Source: Oidiodendron maius Zn
Taxonomy: Eukaryota > Ascomycota > Leotiomycetes > Myxotrichaceae
Length of the DNA stretch: 64,000 nucleotides
Assembly (NCBI GenBank): GCA_000827325.1
Contig: KN832870.1
Span: 806,001 to 870,000 of the forward strand
Direction: 5' to 3'
Positions within the stretch are counted from its first letter, which is position 1, and each line of letters opens with the position of its first letter. A program made the translations under genes and the position numbers. Shown one piece after another: positions 1 to 12,840 of the stretch. The notes beneath the pieces were generated by a model. That model saw only the letters and a list, made by a program, of their open reading frames with translations. It ran no database searches and had not been told where the DNA came from.

Positions 1-3000
1 TAGACTGTAGATATTTGCTGCCAGGTACATCTGTCTAACATATCCATTACAGATGACTGCCGTTACCAATTTGATGTTGCTGATGTCTTCTCGAACTTAC
101 TAACTTACATCAAGAGGGGGCTTATTTTCTGATAATGAGACATCTCGTCCTGACATAGTCGAGGTTACATTAATAGGCTTTCTACCAGAATCTAGACATC
201 ATACATGCAGTGTCTTCTCAGTCCAAGTTTCCCGATCCTGATAGGCAATTTTGAGAGAGTTTCTTGCCTCATCATCCGTAATTAGGCCCAAGGAGCTGAA
301 TTGGTGCGATAGTACCATTCGTGCGTCCTTTTTCCATACAACCCGATTTGAGGGAGTCGCAATAGGCTTGCTCGACCTAAACCCAAGACCTAGCTGACTC
401 TTGTTCGTGAAACGGTCTTTCCCAGGATGAGAGTTGGCAATCGCAATAGTTAATGCATCAATGAGATCTTGCTCTCTGAGGAAGTAATAACCACTCGCTT
501 TCAACTTTTCTTCCAGTGCGCTGTTTTCTATCGCCATACCGATGCTGCCCATGAACCCAATGTCAACGACAGACGCAGGAAGATTCTGGTGGTGGCGATA
601 ATTAACAAAGGCGTCGAGGAACGAATTTGCGGCATTGTAGTTTGCCTGTCCCCATTGACCTGTTACTCCACATATGGAGGAAAAGAGTAGAAAGAAGTCC
701 AATTTAGCAGAAGAGGTAGCATGGTGGAGATTCCAAGTGCCTTGCACTTTAGGTCGCACGCACTGCTCCCACTCAGCAAAAGTCATTTGCGACATCCAGT
801 TATCCTAACAAAAAGTTAGCGCATGCCAAAATTCATATGGATCTACATACTCTCATCACTGCTGACATCTGCATTATGCCAGCAATATCCTTATTAGTTT
901 GCTCTATAGCAGCTACGACATCTGATAAGTTGGTCACACTTCCTGCAAAGGTTGACACTACGCATCCTCGGATTCGAAGTTCATCAAAGAAGGGCGTAGT
1001 CTCTGGACTTTCCTTTGCAGAGCGAGATAAGAAGAGAATATTCCGTGCGCCATGTTCCACCATCCATATTGATATTGCTCGACCAAGACCTCCAATTCCT
1101 CCAACTAGAAGATAGCAGGCATCGGAGCGGAAACTGATATGCGCTGTTGACAATGCGTTGCTAATGACTATACTGTGTGATTCTCCTTGGTTTTCCATAA
1201 ACTTAGTGCAATGCACAAGTTCCTCCTTCTTTGTTGTCCAGTGGAGTCTTGGAATTTTGATATCCCCATCAATAATTGCATACTCGTAGTCCGGATCTAT
1301 GTCTTTGGTCTTTGGCCTATAGCCGAGCTCCTGGTATAACCGCAAGAGTGCCTTACTTAATGAGACATGCGAGGTAGCCTCGGTATCGACTTCCACAACA
1401 GTAAGATCTTTCCTCAGCTCTGCCCTCAATGTCCTTGTGAGACCGAGGATCATAGATGAATTTGGATCCTTGCACGATATTTGACTGATAGGGGTGGCCC
1501 ATATCATAGAACCCTTGAAGTTAGATAGACGACTGGCAAAGCCTCGGAAACTGGCCTCCGTAATATTATAAAGATACGGTTCATGGAAATCCACGAGCGA
1601 TATAATATCCTGGTTTTGAGGTAAGGCACTTTCGGACGTACATGTCTCACAGCTAATGCCGTTGTCCTGGAATGTCGATTGGACCACATTCACGAGAGAG
1701 TGGTCATGGTCTGGGACCACGAGTGTTATTTTATTGGGGTGTTTCAAAGGTCTCTTCAGCTCTGCGATGACTTTGAGGCGCGTCGAGAGACCATCTTCTT
1801 CAGATCCGAATACAAAATCGCTTTGAAGCAGCGCAACCTGAACGTGGCGGATAGAGGTATTATTTTTGGGGATACCAGTATTGGTCGAAGACGAGTCGGA
1901 AAGATAGCCCTAGAAATATTAGCAAATAAGTTTTATCTTATTGTAATTATCAGTGCACCTTAACCAACAATGCCCACTCCGGTTCTAGTAGCTCGGTTAG
2001 TGCCAATAGTTTTATAATTATTATTAGTGAGAGAATCCGAACCTGGAAACGCTTCTAATGCAAACAAACGTCCGAGTGGATGGAGCAGGGTCTTTATGCG
2101 GTTGACGCGGTTCCTTAAATCTCTTCCGGGGATAAGAAACTGTTTAAAGCGTTAGGAACCGTTGAACACTCTTCTGCTGTAACAAACAAAATAACAATAA
2201 TAATCATACATCTGTGGTAATGATGAGATTGTAAGATCCAGCTTTCCACGTTGTCTTTTTCACTTCGTCCTCTATGTCGAAAGACACAACATCAATATTG
2301 CGTATCTCTCTAAACAACTTTTTCGCTTTGTTTACGGCATTAGGCGAGGTAGCGGCGTAAGTGTAAGTGAGATACATCTGCTCGCCATACTGCGATTTCA
2401 GAGCAGCTAGAATAGATCGTGTTGTCTCATCCCCGCCACTCCCGAGTTCGAGAATTCTGAGTTTGGGATTTTTGTGAGCAAGTAACTTTATTGGACGGGC
2501 CAGAATACCGCCGTTTCGTACAAGTGGAAGGGATTGATTGAGAATTTTCTCTCTCTCGGCACTGTCTTTCGAAAATGGCTCGTCTGATGTCAAAATATGT
2601 TCGACCAAGGCACCCAGTGACTCTAGTTCAGTGCCAATAACTTGTACCTTGAGCAATTCGATTGCAGTATTGCGCGCGGTTGTGTTTAGCTTTGTGAACG
2701 GAGAGATGTCGTTTATAAGCCCAAATCCTCCTTGTTTTCTCAAGACAGCTTTATCCTGAATCTTCTGAATATGTCCCTGACTCGCTCTAGAATCTCCCAC
2801 TTTAAGGGCATGTAGCAATACCAAACGCTCCAAGAGTATAGAAGGATCCAGGTCAGAGAGCAATGGTTCAAGTGCTTGATTGAGGTTGTTGAGATTGGCA
2901 TCGGTGTCCCAATGAATAAAGGAGAAAAGCTTGCTCTCGTCCCTCGATCTAATGCTGGGCACCACAGAAAACTTGCAGCCTTGCATCGAGAGGATTGGAC

Positions 3001-3995
3001 GGCCGCTTTCTGACATGAAACAGTTACCTCCCGTTAAAAAGGCCAAATCATTTTTGGTTGCCGTTCCTCTAAGTTCCAATTTTCTCCGCCCATCACAACG
3101 ACCTTTACCAGAGATGACGAGATGCTTAATAAATGTTGGAACGAACAACTCTTTAACCTTCCGACCTTGTCCTTGATATGCTGCGATTATCAAGATCTGG
3201 AAGCATTGATCTATGGCAATCGGATGAAGAATATACTTTGTCGTATCTTTGAATGAGGAGAGAGTAGCAACTGCGCTTGGGTCCGCTATACTTATTGATA
3301 TTTCATCGAGGCCTTGAAATGTCGGGCCATATTGAAGACCAATGTCAGCCATCACATTGTACCAATAGCTTTTCATAATCTGCCTTGGAAAGGTGTCTTC
3401 AGGAGGATGAACATCTGAGTCTTTGAACGTCGGCCGGATAAGAGAGGACACTCTGCCAACACATCTTTCTACCCAATGGCTCCCATCATGGGATGTAATT
3501 TGGATCTCATACCATGCTGTCATTAATTCAGTCGTCTCTACCGGCCGAAGAGTAGTTTGAATTTCTACCTCATCGTCTGGCTTTAATAGGAGAGCCGAGT
3601 TGATTTTGAAGTCTCTCAGTTCATATGAATCTATGTCTCCATTTGATACCCGTCTAACCGCCTCGCCAGCCATTGATATGTATGCAGACGTCGGAAACAG
3701 TATCTGATTCAGGATTATGTGCTCAGCAATCCAAGGTGCTTCCGCTACTCGGAGAATATTTCGCCATGAATATTCGATGTTGTTGCTTTCGAGGACTGGT
3801 GAACCCAGAAGCTCGTGCTTAGAAAGCTTTTCCACATCTGTAGTACCCGGTTGGTTCATATCTACTAAGATGAACGGATAGTTAAGGAACAGATGGAAAC
3901 TTGCCTGTTGGAGCCAATGATCCCATATTGTGACCTTGAATTGTCGTTAATCCCTGTGACTCTTTGTTCGCTGCTATGGTGGCGGTTTGGGTCAT
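1..3995 (-). CDS. Reducing-PKS-like protein with DH, C-methyltransferase and KR regions only (partial; runs off the left edge)
   Basis: Exons 3995-3905, 3864-2210, 2139-1969, 1909-851, 804-205, then probably 128-109 and onward. All junctions down to 205 are in phase. In order: DH (His ~79 in WIAEHIILN, Asp ~249 in LHPIAIDQCF), a methyltransferase with SAM-like motif ILELGSGGD (~502-510), structural KR (~640-800), and catalytic KR (VGGIGGLG; SS...NYNAAN). Highly reducing PKSs normally read KS-AT-DH-MT-ER-KR-ACP. Here no KS or AT sequence exists in the 1.6 kb upstream, and the structural KR runs straight into the KR Rossmann motif where ER would sit. The ACP, if any, lies outside the window. 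The first intron is GC-AG (40 nt). The start at 3995 is the first ATG that joins in phase. It is divergent from the NR-PKS. It may be a degenerate partner PKS or a trans-acting processing enzyme. Confidence 0.72.
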
Positions 3996-5581
3996 GATTA
4001 AATCAAACGCCTCCTGAAGATCTATTTGTCTCAGAGATATTTTAGGGCGAAGCTATATGTGGTTGAAGTACGATAAAGGTCAGAAATTGTCTACCTATGG
4101 TTGCTTATCTAAACGTATTGCTGCCAACGCCCATACGGAACAGCCACGCAGTATAGAGGCCGCTTACTCGGACTTTGTGCCAAGAGGGAGTCAAATAGCA
4201 ATAAGGGAATGAACCGTAATAACTCGGTAATTACTTAATATGGGTCGGCTCTACGGTGATAGTGACTATGCTCTAAGAATGCCATAGTTTAATGGCCTGA
4301 CGGTACCTCATTATGCGTATCAAAACTGTTCTCTTTTCTTCCAAACAGTTATTAATTGAACGGAAAGATAAGACTTTACGACATTGTCTTTGATTATGCT
4401 ACCTTCGTGCAATGGAAAGATATCCGTGTAAATAAGTCTGAGACAGCTAGTCCAAACTCATGACGTTGCACGGTGGCCTGTACTAGGAAAAAACAGCGGG
4501 TTACAACACCATTTAATACTCTCTGTCAGGTAGTGTAAAGGATAATGAAGAGAGCATATCTAATGTCCATATAAAGGAATTACCCTGGCACAATCTGCAT
4601 ATATCTGAGCGGTTGGGGCTCGTGTTGAGAATATACCACAAGAGCTTAGTTTACTAAATTTATAGGGTACACACTCTAAATCATAGCTGCACTTCTACCT
4701 CTTATCTTTATCTCTTAGGCTAGATACTATAACTATTATTCTGGTGATTTATTGCTACTATTATATTGTAGTATCACTAATATTACGGTATATTCTCACT
4801 GGTGTCATTACCTAGGCTCGTGGTGTGTTTGTATCGCAGGCCGGAATTGGGTATGATTTGGATATCCGGGGAGAGATCAGGCAAAAGAGATACCATGTCA
4901 ATTTTTCGTCAATGATTCCAAACTACGGATTTTACTCTATTTACCGGGCTTCCGTAGGTATAAGGATATCCAGGATCCGGTTAGATTTAACCCTAAGATA
5001 AGCACTCCCGGAATGGGGCGCGTCAACCCCAAGTACCTTCTCACTGCGAGCTATTCTCGCAACCCGGGCCGCTTTCTCTGCGCTGTTGTGTATGGAATCA
5101 TGGCTGCGACACCACTGCAGGAACTGTTTGGCGTGTCGTATCGAATTTCGGGGACTTTATTATAGTGGGTCGTTCCGAAATGCGAAGGGTTCGTGACCGA
5201 TCCTGACTAATACATGTAATTACAACACTACCGAACCCTCTAGAGCGACTAGAGAGATGCAAACTTGCTGACGGATAACCGGTGTAATTTGCTACCAGGT
5301 TTACCTCGCTCTCCCGGAAAAACGTCTCAGCAAGTTGTGAGATTGCCGGGCACTGAGGTTCAGACTGATGATACCCCCAGGCATCAGGATGGAATTACCG
5401 AGCCCGAATTATGGAGAGCTCTATTCTCCATCCGGAGAGTAGTGATCCATTGTTGATTTCCTATGTAGCTGACTAACAATGGATAAGTAGCGCTCTGAAC
5501 CTTTACATAATTGGATACCATACTAAAGGAGAGTAGTTCTAGTTAGAGCTTCCATCCTGAATCGTAGAGCCTAGCTGCACA
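3996..5581. promoter_or_regulatory. Divergent intergenic region between the two PKS genes
   Basis: About 1.6 kb with no convincing coding sequence on either strand. In particular there is no KS or AT motif that could belong to the truncated reducing PKS. An AT-rich stretch lies at 4660-4800. A TTCCGA half-site is at 5173-5178, about 400 bp upstream of the NR-PKS start. The region probably holds both PKS promoters. The short open frame at 5265-5456 has no recognisable content. Confidence 0.5.
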
Positions 5582-8500
5582 ATGGTGAATATGGCGGACA
5601 CGTATCAAGTTCTTCTCTTTGGTGATGAGACAGGCGACTTTAGGGAGCCTCTGCAGAGACTCTGTGAGCGCCGAAAGGGGGTTGCCTTCCTCTATTTCAT
5701 CGAAAGATTGAAAGAGACTCTCCGTGATGAACTTCGCCAACATTCTCGCCATGTGCAGGCGCAGGTTCCGCCATTCACAGATGTCTTAGATCTTGTTCGG
5801 CGGTACATCGAGGCGGGCTCACGAAATCCAATCCTAGAAACTACTGTCGCTTGCATATGCCAGTTCGCCAGCATCATTAGGTCTGTCCCCATGCTGCTGA
5901 AATAAATTGGATACACATGCTGACGATATACAACAGCTATTTCGATGAAGTTCCTTCCGAATATATCATGCCCTCAGATACCGTCATCGTGGGCTTGTGT
6001 ACTGGATTGCTTGCATCGGCAGCGGTATCAGCTAGCCAGAGCCTTTTGGATCTGGTATCCATTGCTCTGAAAGTAGTCCGGGTTGCTTTTCGAATTGGAG
6101 TAAAGGTGGATGCCGCTGCACGGCGGTTGTCTACGGACCACGATGTTAATGCCTGCCGGAGCTGGTCGACACTCGCTCTAGGGGTACAGAGAGAAACCAC
6201 CCTCGCAGAAGTTGCGCAGTTTAACAGAGTAAAGGTGAGAAGGACTACCGCCAAATTCTTTTCTGAAACCAAGCTCACAACATTTTAGGGTCTACCAAGA
6301 GCTAGCCAAGCATATGTAAGCTCCAGCAGCAGAGAAGTTGCCACAATTAGTGGACCGCCAGAGACCTTGCAAGCCCTATTTCAGGAATCAGAATACTTTC
6401 GCGGACACAAATCGGTGCGCCTGGACATATTCGGTCCATTTCATGCGTCTCATCTATATAACGACGTTGATGTCGAGGAGGTCTTGCAGCCAATTACAGA
6501 CCCAAATCTTACACTTGCTAGTCCACAAATTCGCGTCATCTCAGGAGTTACTGAGGAGTTGCCTCCTTGTGTGGACATGACCAAATTCCTGAGAGGCGTA
6601 GTGTACGATATTTTGATTCGGCCGCTGGTTTTTGACCGAGCACTTTCTGCCGCTGTTTCGGAGGTTAGCAAGTCGGAGAAACGCATATGCAAGGTATCCT
6701 CCGTTGGGCCTTCCAATGCCACCGGTAGCTTAATATCCGCTCTGAAAACAGGATTAGACATTGAAGTTGTCGTCGGTGATCAGTTTGGACCGTTAAGGTC
6801 TATACAAAATGCACCAGAAAAGGGATCGAAAATTGCTGTTGTAGGAATGGCTGGCCGTTTCCCCGAATCGGATGACCTTGAGAGCTTCTGGAAGATATTA
6901 GAAGATGGACTAGATGTTCATCGAAGAATTCCTCCCGACCGATTCGATGTTGACGCGCACTACGATCCCACGTCAAAGAAGAAAAACACTAGTCACACTC
7001 CATATGGTTGTTTTATTGAAGAACCTGGGTTGTTCGACCCTCGTTTCTTCAACATGTCGCCACGTGAAACATACCAGACCGATCCCATGGGAAGACTAGC
7101 TTTGGTCACTGCCTATGAAGCCCTTGAGATGTCAGGTTTCGTACCTAATAGAACTCCCTCTTCAATGCTGAACCGTGTTGGTACATTCTACGGCCAGACC
7201 AGCGACGACTGGAGACAGGTGAACGCGGCTCAGACAATCGACACATATTATATCCCTGGTACTATACGTGCCTTTGCTTCAGGTCGTATCAACTACTACT
7301 TCAAGTTCAGTGGACCAAGCTATAATGTCGACACAGCTTGTTCGTCAAGCTTTTCAGCAATTCAACTTGCCTGCACTTCTTTACTAGCGAAAGAGTGTGA
7401 CACTGCCATTGCAGGAGGACTTAATGTAATGACAACTCCGGACCTTTTCGCCGGGCTTAGCCGAGCACAGTTTTTGTCCAAGACGGGTTCCTGCAAGACA
7501 TTCGACGATAGTGCAGATGGTTTCTGTCGAGGCGATGGCGTTGGGACTGTCGTTTTGAAGAGATTGGAGGACGCCGAGGCAGATAATGACCCGATTCTTG
7601 GAGTTATCTTAGGAGCGTCAACAAATCATTCCGCAGAAGCGGTTTCAATCACGCAGCCTCATGCCGAAACTCAAGAGTTCCTATACAGGAAGATATTGAG
7701 AAATGCGGGGGTGAATTTCCGGGATGTGAGCTACGTGGAGATGCATGGTACTGGAACTCAAGCTGGTGACGGAGCTGAAATGAGATCCGTCTCAAACGTC
7801 TTTGCCCCACGACAACAGGGCCGACTCCCAGGACAAACTCTTCATGTCGGGGCTATCAAAGCAAATATTGGCCACGGTGAAGCGTCTGCAGGAGTCGCCT
7901 CACTAATTAAAGTTCTCCTTATGCTTCAGCGCAACGCCATCCCTCCACATGTTGGGATAAAAGGCACTATGAATAGAACATTTCCCAAAGACTTAAACGA
8001 AAGAGGCATTCGTATTGCCCTCAAGGAGACACCGTGGCTTGCGCCGGCTGGTGGCACGAGACGAGCATATTTGAACAATTTTAGCGCAGCAGGTGGAAAT
8101 ACTGGCGTCCTGCTCGAAGATGCTCCAAAGCCTAGGACTATTGGCCACAATAATGACCCTAGAACGGCCTTCGTTGTTGCAGTGACTGCGAAATCTGCGT
8201 GGTCGTTAGAAAAGAATATGGAGAGGTTTATCGAGTATCTTGAAAAGAATCCCGGTATATCGTTGCCGAATCTTTCGTATACTTCTACGGCACGAAGGGC
8301 GCAGCATTCTTACCGTATCTCTGTCGCAGCGTCCGATATATTCGAGGCAAAGGAAGCATTGATCTCCGCACGAAGGGAAGCTGTCAGACCTGTGTCTTCA
8401 AACAACCCTGGAGTCTCTTTCGTCTTCACGGGTCAGGGTTCGCACTACCCCGCATTAGGAAGACAGATTTTTGAAAGCTCTAGAAAGTTCAAGTCTGATA

Positions 8501-11500
8501 TCTTGGAATTCGATAGAATTAGTCAGAATCAAGGATTCTCATCCTTTCTTCCTCTCGTGGATGGCACAATTACAGATATGAACTCTCTTTCCCCAATCAC
8601 TTTGCAGCTTGGACAATGCTGTATTCAGATGGCACTGGCGCGACTCTGGATGTCTTGGGGCGTCTCACCTACTGCAGTTATTGGCCACAGTCTCGGAGAA
8701 TACGCAGCTCTTAACATTGCAGGCGTCCTATCAGTGAGCGATACTATATTCCTCGTCGGACGAAGAGCGCAACTGCTTCAGAATTGTTGCACCGCAGGAA
8801 CACATGCCATGCTGGCGATTGCAACGTCAGTAGCTTCCGTCAATGATATTCTCGTTGGCGAAAATCTCGAAGTTGCTTGCATTAATAGTCCTCGGGAAAT
8901 TGTGCTCAGTGGACCTGCGGAACAAATGATCTCATACAAGAAGACACTCAAAGAGGCTGGCATCAAGTGCGTTTTGCTACCCACCTCTTATGCATTTCAC
9001 TCCTCTCAGGTTTCTGCTATTTTGGATCCGTTCAAATCATGGGCAAGTTCTATTACCTTCCGAAGTCCCACCATTCCGGTCATCTCTCCTCTGCTTAGAG
9101 AGGAGGTCACCAATGGACAAGTCTTTGGAGCAGACTATTTGTCACGCCATGCCCGAGAGACAGTCGACTTCCTGGGCGCCATCACAAATAGCAAGACTGG
9201 AAAATCAATTAACCAGAATATGATATGGGTTGAAATTGGCCCGGCACCTGTCTGTTGTGCCTTTATCGAGTCGAGCCTTGGAAGCGAGACAGTAACAGTT
9301 CCGTCACTCCGCAAGAATGAAGACCCGTGGAGGACGACTGCAAATGGACTCAGCATCCTACACCGCAAAGGTATCAATATTGATTGGTACGAAGTCCATC
9401 GTGAATATGAGTTGTCGCATAAAGTTCTCCCACTCCCGAGCTATGCATTCGAGAACAAAAACTACTGGCTAGAGTATACCAACAATTGGTGTCTGAACAA
9501 AGGGGAGCTTCCTGTACCACTTTCCCAAACTCTGGCACCGGCCAAGAAGGCTAGGAACCGATACTTATTATCTACGTCGTCAGTGCAAAATGTTACTAAA
9601 GAAGACTTCGGAAAGACTATCACGTTGGTTGCTGAGTCTGACCTGTCGGAGCCCTCTCTCAACATGGCAATTACTGGGCACTTGGTGAATGGATTAGCGC
9701 TTTGTCCATCAGTATGTGCACCAGCTTATATTTAAACTAAAACTAATAAAAACCATAGGCTGTATACGCCGATATGGCACTGACGTTGGCAGGCTACCTT
9801 TATAGGAAGGCTAATAAACAGGAAGAAGATGTCGGCATGGATGTGCGCCACTTGGAAATCGTAAAGCCGCTGATCGCAAAGAAGATCAATGTTAATGGGC
9901 TACAAATTGTTAGAATCACTGCTACGGCGGATCTGCCCCTCAAGTGTGCCAAAATAAGCTACAGTAGCATATCACCAGACGGCACTGAAACAGACTTGCA
10001 TGCCACATGTATTGTCGAGTATGGGGATATAAACTCGTGGGTTGCCGACTGGTCACGAGTTTCCTACCTGTATCGCTCACGAATTGACGTGCTGGCTCAA
10101 GAATCCGTTAAAGGAGGGTATAAGAAGTTCAGTCGTGCACAAGCTTATAAACTTTTCTCGGGTTTGGTCCATTACGACGCGAAATACCATGGAATGAAGG
10201 AGGTCACCATCAATAGCAAGAACTTCGAAGCGACCTCGTCTGTTGAGTTCCAGGCCAATGAAAATGATGGCAATTTTGAACTAAGTCCCTACTGGATCGA
10301 TAACATTGCCCACCTTTCTGGATTCATCCTTAATGGCTCTGACGCGGTCGATTCGAAGAAAACAGTTTACATATCTCATGGCTGGGAATCTTTGCGAATT
10401 GCACACCCATTATCAGCCAGCAAATTATACCAGACTTACGTGAGGATGTTTCCAGGAGAGAAGAAAACTATGGCTGGCGACGTTTACATATTTGAGGGAG
10501 ATGACATGGTTGCTTTAGTCGGCGGTGTAAAATTCCAAGCCATTCCAAGGGTTGTTCTCAATAAACTTCTACCACCCATCAGTGGAGCTATCGACCCACA
10601 GAAGGCTATCCGGGATATAAAAGCAAAAGCAGACGTCGCTCCGGTTCCCATAAAAGCCACCATAAAAGCCACTCCCATAAAAGCTGCAGCTCAAATTTCG
10701 CCTCGACCAACTTATAACGCCCCATTACTGGTGGAGCTGCCTCGTCCTGTTCAAGAAGTTACTGGCGCTGAAAGTGGTACATTCCTCAGCATCATTGCTG
10801 AGGAGCTGGGTATGGAATTATCAGAACTTGCCGACACAGCGGCATTTTCTGATATTGGGGTTGATTCGCTGATGTCGCTCACTATTACGGGACGAATTCG
10901 TGAGGAGCTTGATTTAGATGTCCCTACGTCCTTATTTACGGACCATGCTACCATCGGTGAGGCGAAAGCTGCACTTTTTGCACCAAATGGCAATGGTAAT
11001 ATTGAAGATGTCATGCTGGTTGCTTCTAGCAGTGGACGTGCCACTCCAGATGTTCCTATTAGTGACTTCAATGGACGAGCTATGCCAATTATGGCCGCCG
11101 CTTCTGAAGACAGTACTGATAAGATCCTCAGCATTATTTCTGAAGAGCTTGGAATAGAAGAGTCGGAGCTTCTTGAAATGGCTAGCTTTGCTGATATGGG
11201 TGTTGATTCACTCATGTCACTTACTATAGCTGGGCGTATTCGTGAAGAACTCGATTTAGATATTCCAACTTCTTTCTTCACAGACTACCCAACTATTACT
11301 GAAGCCAGAGCCGCGGTTTTAGGTCTTATGGGAATCAGAAATGACTTAACTGGAAGTATGACACCAAATAGCTCTACTGAAGACATGACTCTGAATGAAA
11401 GCTTGGGAACCCCGCCGACAGCGCTTGATCAGGAAATTAATGGCTTGAGAAGACTTGAAATCGAAATAGGAATTGACGAGAAAGGCAATCCTGAGGCTAC

Positions 11501-12329
11501 ATCAGTACTACTGCAGGGAAACCCCAAGACCGCCTCGAAGATATTGTTCCTCTTTCCTGACGGCTCCGGGTCGGCAACATCGTACGCCGCATTTCCCAGT
11601 ATTGCGCCAGAGGTCTGCGTTTATGGTCTGAACTGTCCATTCATGAAATCACCGGAAGATTATACGAACGGCATTGATGGTGTCTCGGCACAATATGTCG
11701 CGGAAGTCAGGAAACGGCAGGAGAATGGGCCTTACAACCTTGGTGGATGGTCTGCAGGAGGCGTGATCGCCTATGAAGTTGCGCACCAGTTGCTAGAGGT
11801 GGGTGAGAAAGTCGAACGCCTCATCTTAATCGACTCGCCATGCCCTGTCGGCTTGGAGCCACTGCCTTCCTCATTGCTTCACTTTGTTGATTCTACTGGG
11901 CTACTCGGCACTGGGACAACACCTGACTGGTTAATTCCACACTTCGAGGCCTCAATCGCCAGCCTTGCTAGCTATGTACCATACCCTATGGACTCGCAGG
12001 AGGCACCCAAGACATTCATGATCTGGGCCCGCAATGGAATGGTCAATGACTCACAGGGTCGGAAATATCCAAGATCTGTTGGTGAGGCGAAAAGCGTGAA
12101 ATTTCTGCTTGACAATAGACCTGATGATTTTGGCCCTTACGGTTGGGACATGTTGTTAGGAGGAGAGAACATTACCACAAGTATGGTTGAGGGCAGTCAT
12201 TTTACAATGATACGAGAACCCGCAGTAAGTCACCTTTCCACAATTGTATCACGCACATAATCTGATATATTTCCCCAGGTTAAACAACTGGCGCCCTTGA
12301 TTCGGCGTGGTCTTGGGATAGGAGGATAA
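5582..12329 (+). CDS. Non-reducing polyketide synthase, SAT-KS-MAT-PT-ACP-ACP-TE
   Basis: Five exons (5582-5880, 5937-6234, 6289-9711, 9759-12224, 12279-12329) join in phase to 2178 residues. SAT has the GLCTG site (Cys ~121) and the GPFHASHLY histidine region. KS has VDTACSSSF (Cys ~550), EMHGTGT (His ~685) and NIGHGEASAG (His ~728). MAT has GHSLGEY (Ser ~1000). The product-template domain has GHLVNG (His ~1330) and WIDNIAHLSGF (Asp ~1521). Two ACPs carry GVDSLMSL (Ser ~1710 and ~1824). The C-terminal TE/Claisen-cyclase has GGWSAGG (Ser ~2005), Asp ~2032 and His ~2154. All key residues are present, so the enzyme looks functional. This architecture is known for naphthopyrone, melanin-precursor and perylenequinone synthases. 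There is no C-MeT or reductive release domain. The product is not predictable from sequence alone. Confidence 0.95.
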
Positions 12330-12840
12330 TGGAAGAGAACGATTTATAGAAGCCTGTGAGAGAAGTGTTAGAATGATATAGTCTAGGTGATCTTCATTAT
12401 ATAGCATATGAATTTTTTTGTGTCCTAGTTTCGGACCCAATCTAACTTTCATTTGGGAATTGTTGACCTGGGGCTATCTCACATTCTCTCCCTCTACTCC
12501 TTGCCTTTCTACCTTCAATATACGGCCTGCGCCAGGCAGTATTTTGTAAGAAGGCCTCCCTTGCCCAGAACCTTACGTAAATATGGTGGAGGATTATTTT
12601 ATTAGGACGGTACTTTGTAACAGCTTCATATTATAAAATGTGCAATATTTTGTTAAATGCACATTAAATGCAGAACACTCGATGAATTTAAACGATATAT
12701 GACCTCATCTTGAAGGATAATATAGTTTACGAGCTTACTCGAAGCTACACTTAGACTACAGTAAAAGATTAGGTTCTTTAATGCCAGTTGCGTTGTTCGA
12801 GATAACTAGGTCTTGATATCCTGGCCACTTCCTTTCGAAT
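12330..12840. other. Convergent intergenic spacer
   Basis: AT-rich spacer between the 3' ends of the NR-PKS and the DUF2306 gene. It presumably holds both 3' UTRs. No gene, repeat or motif seen. Confidence 0.5.

Noticed and set aside
3996-5581. Possible missing KS-AT of the reducing PKS hidden in the intergenic region
   Set aside because: I looked on the minus strand for the KS active-site, GHSSGE-type AT and GQGAQ motifs and found only stop-rich frames.
10751-11281. 176-codon open frame antisense to the tandem ACPs
   Set aside because: It mirrors the repeated ACP coding sequence and has no independent features; a shadow frame.
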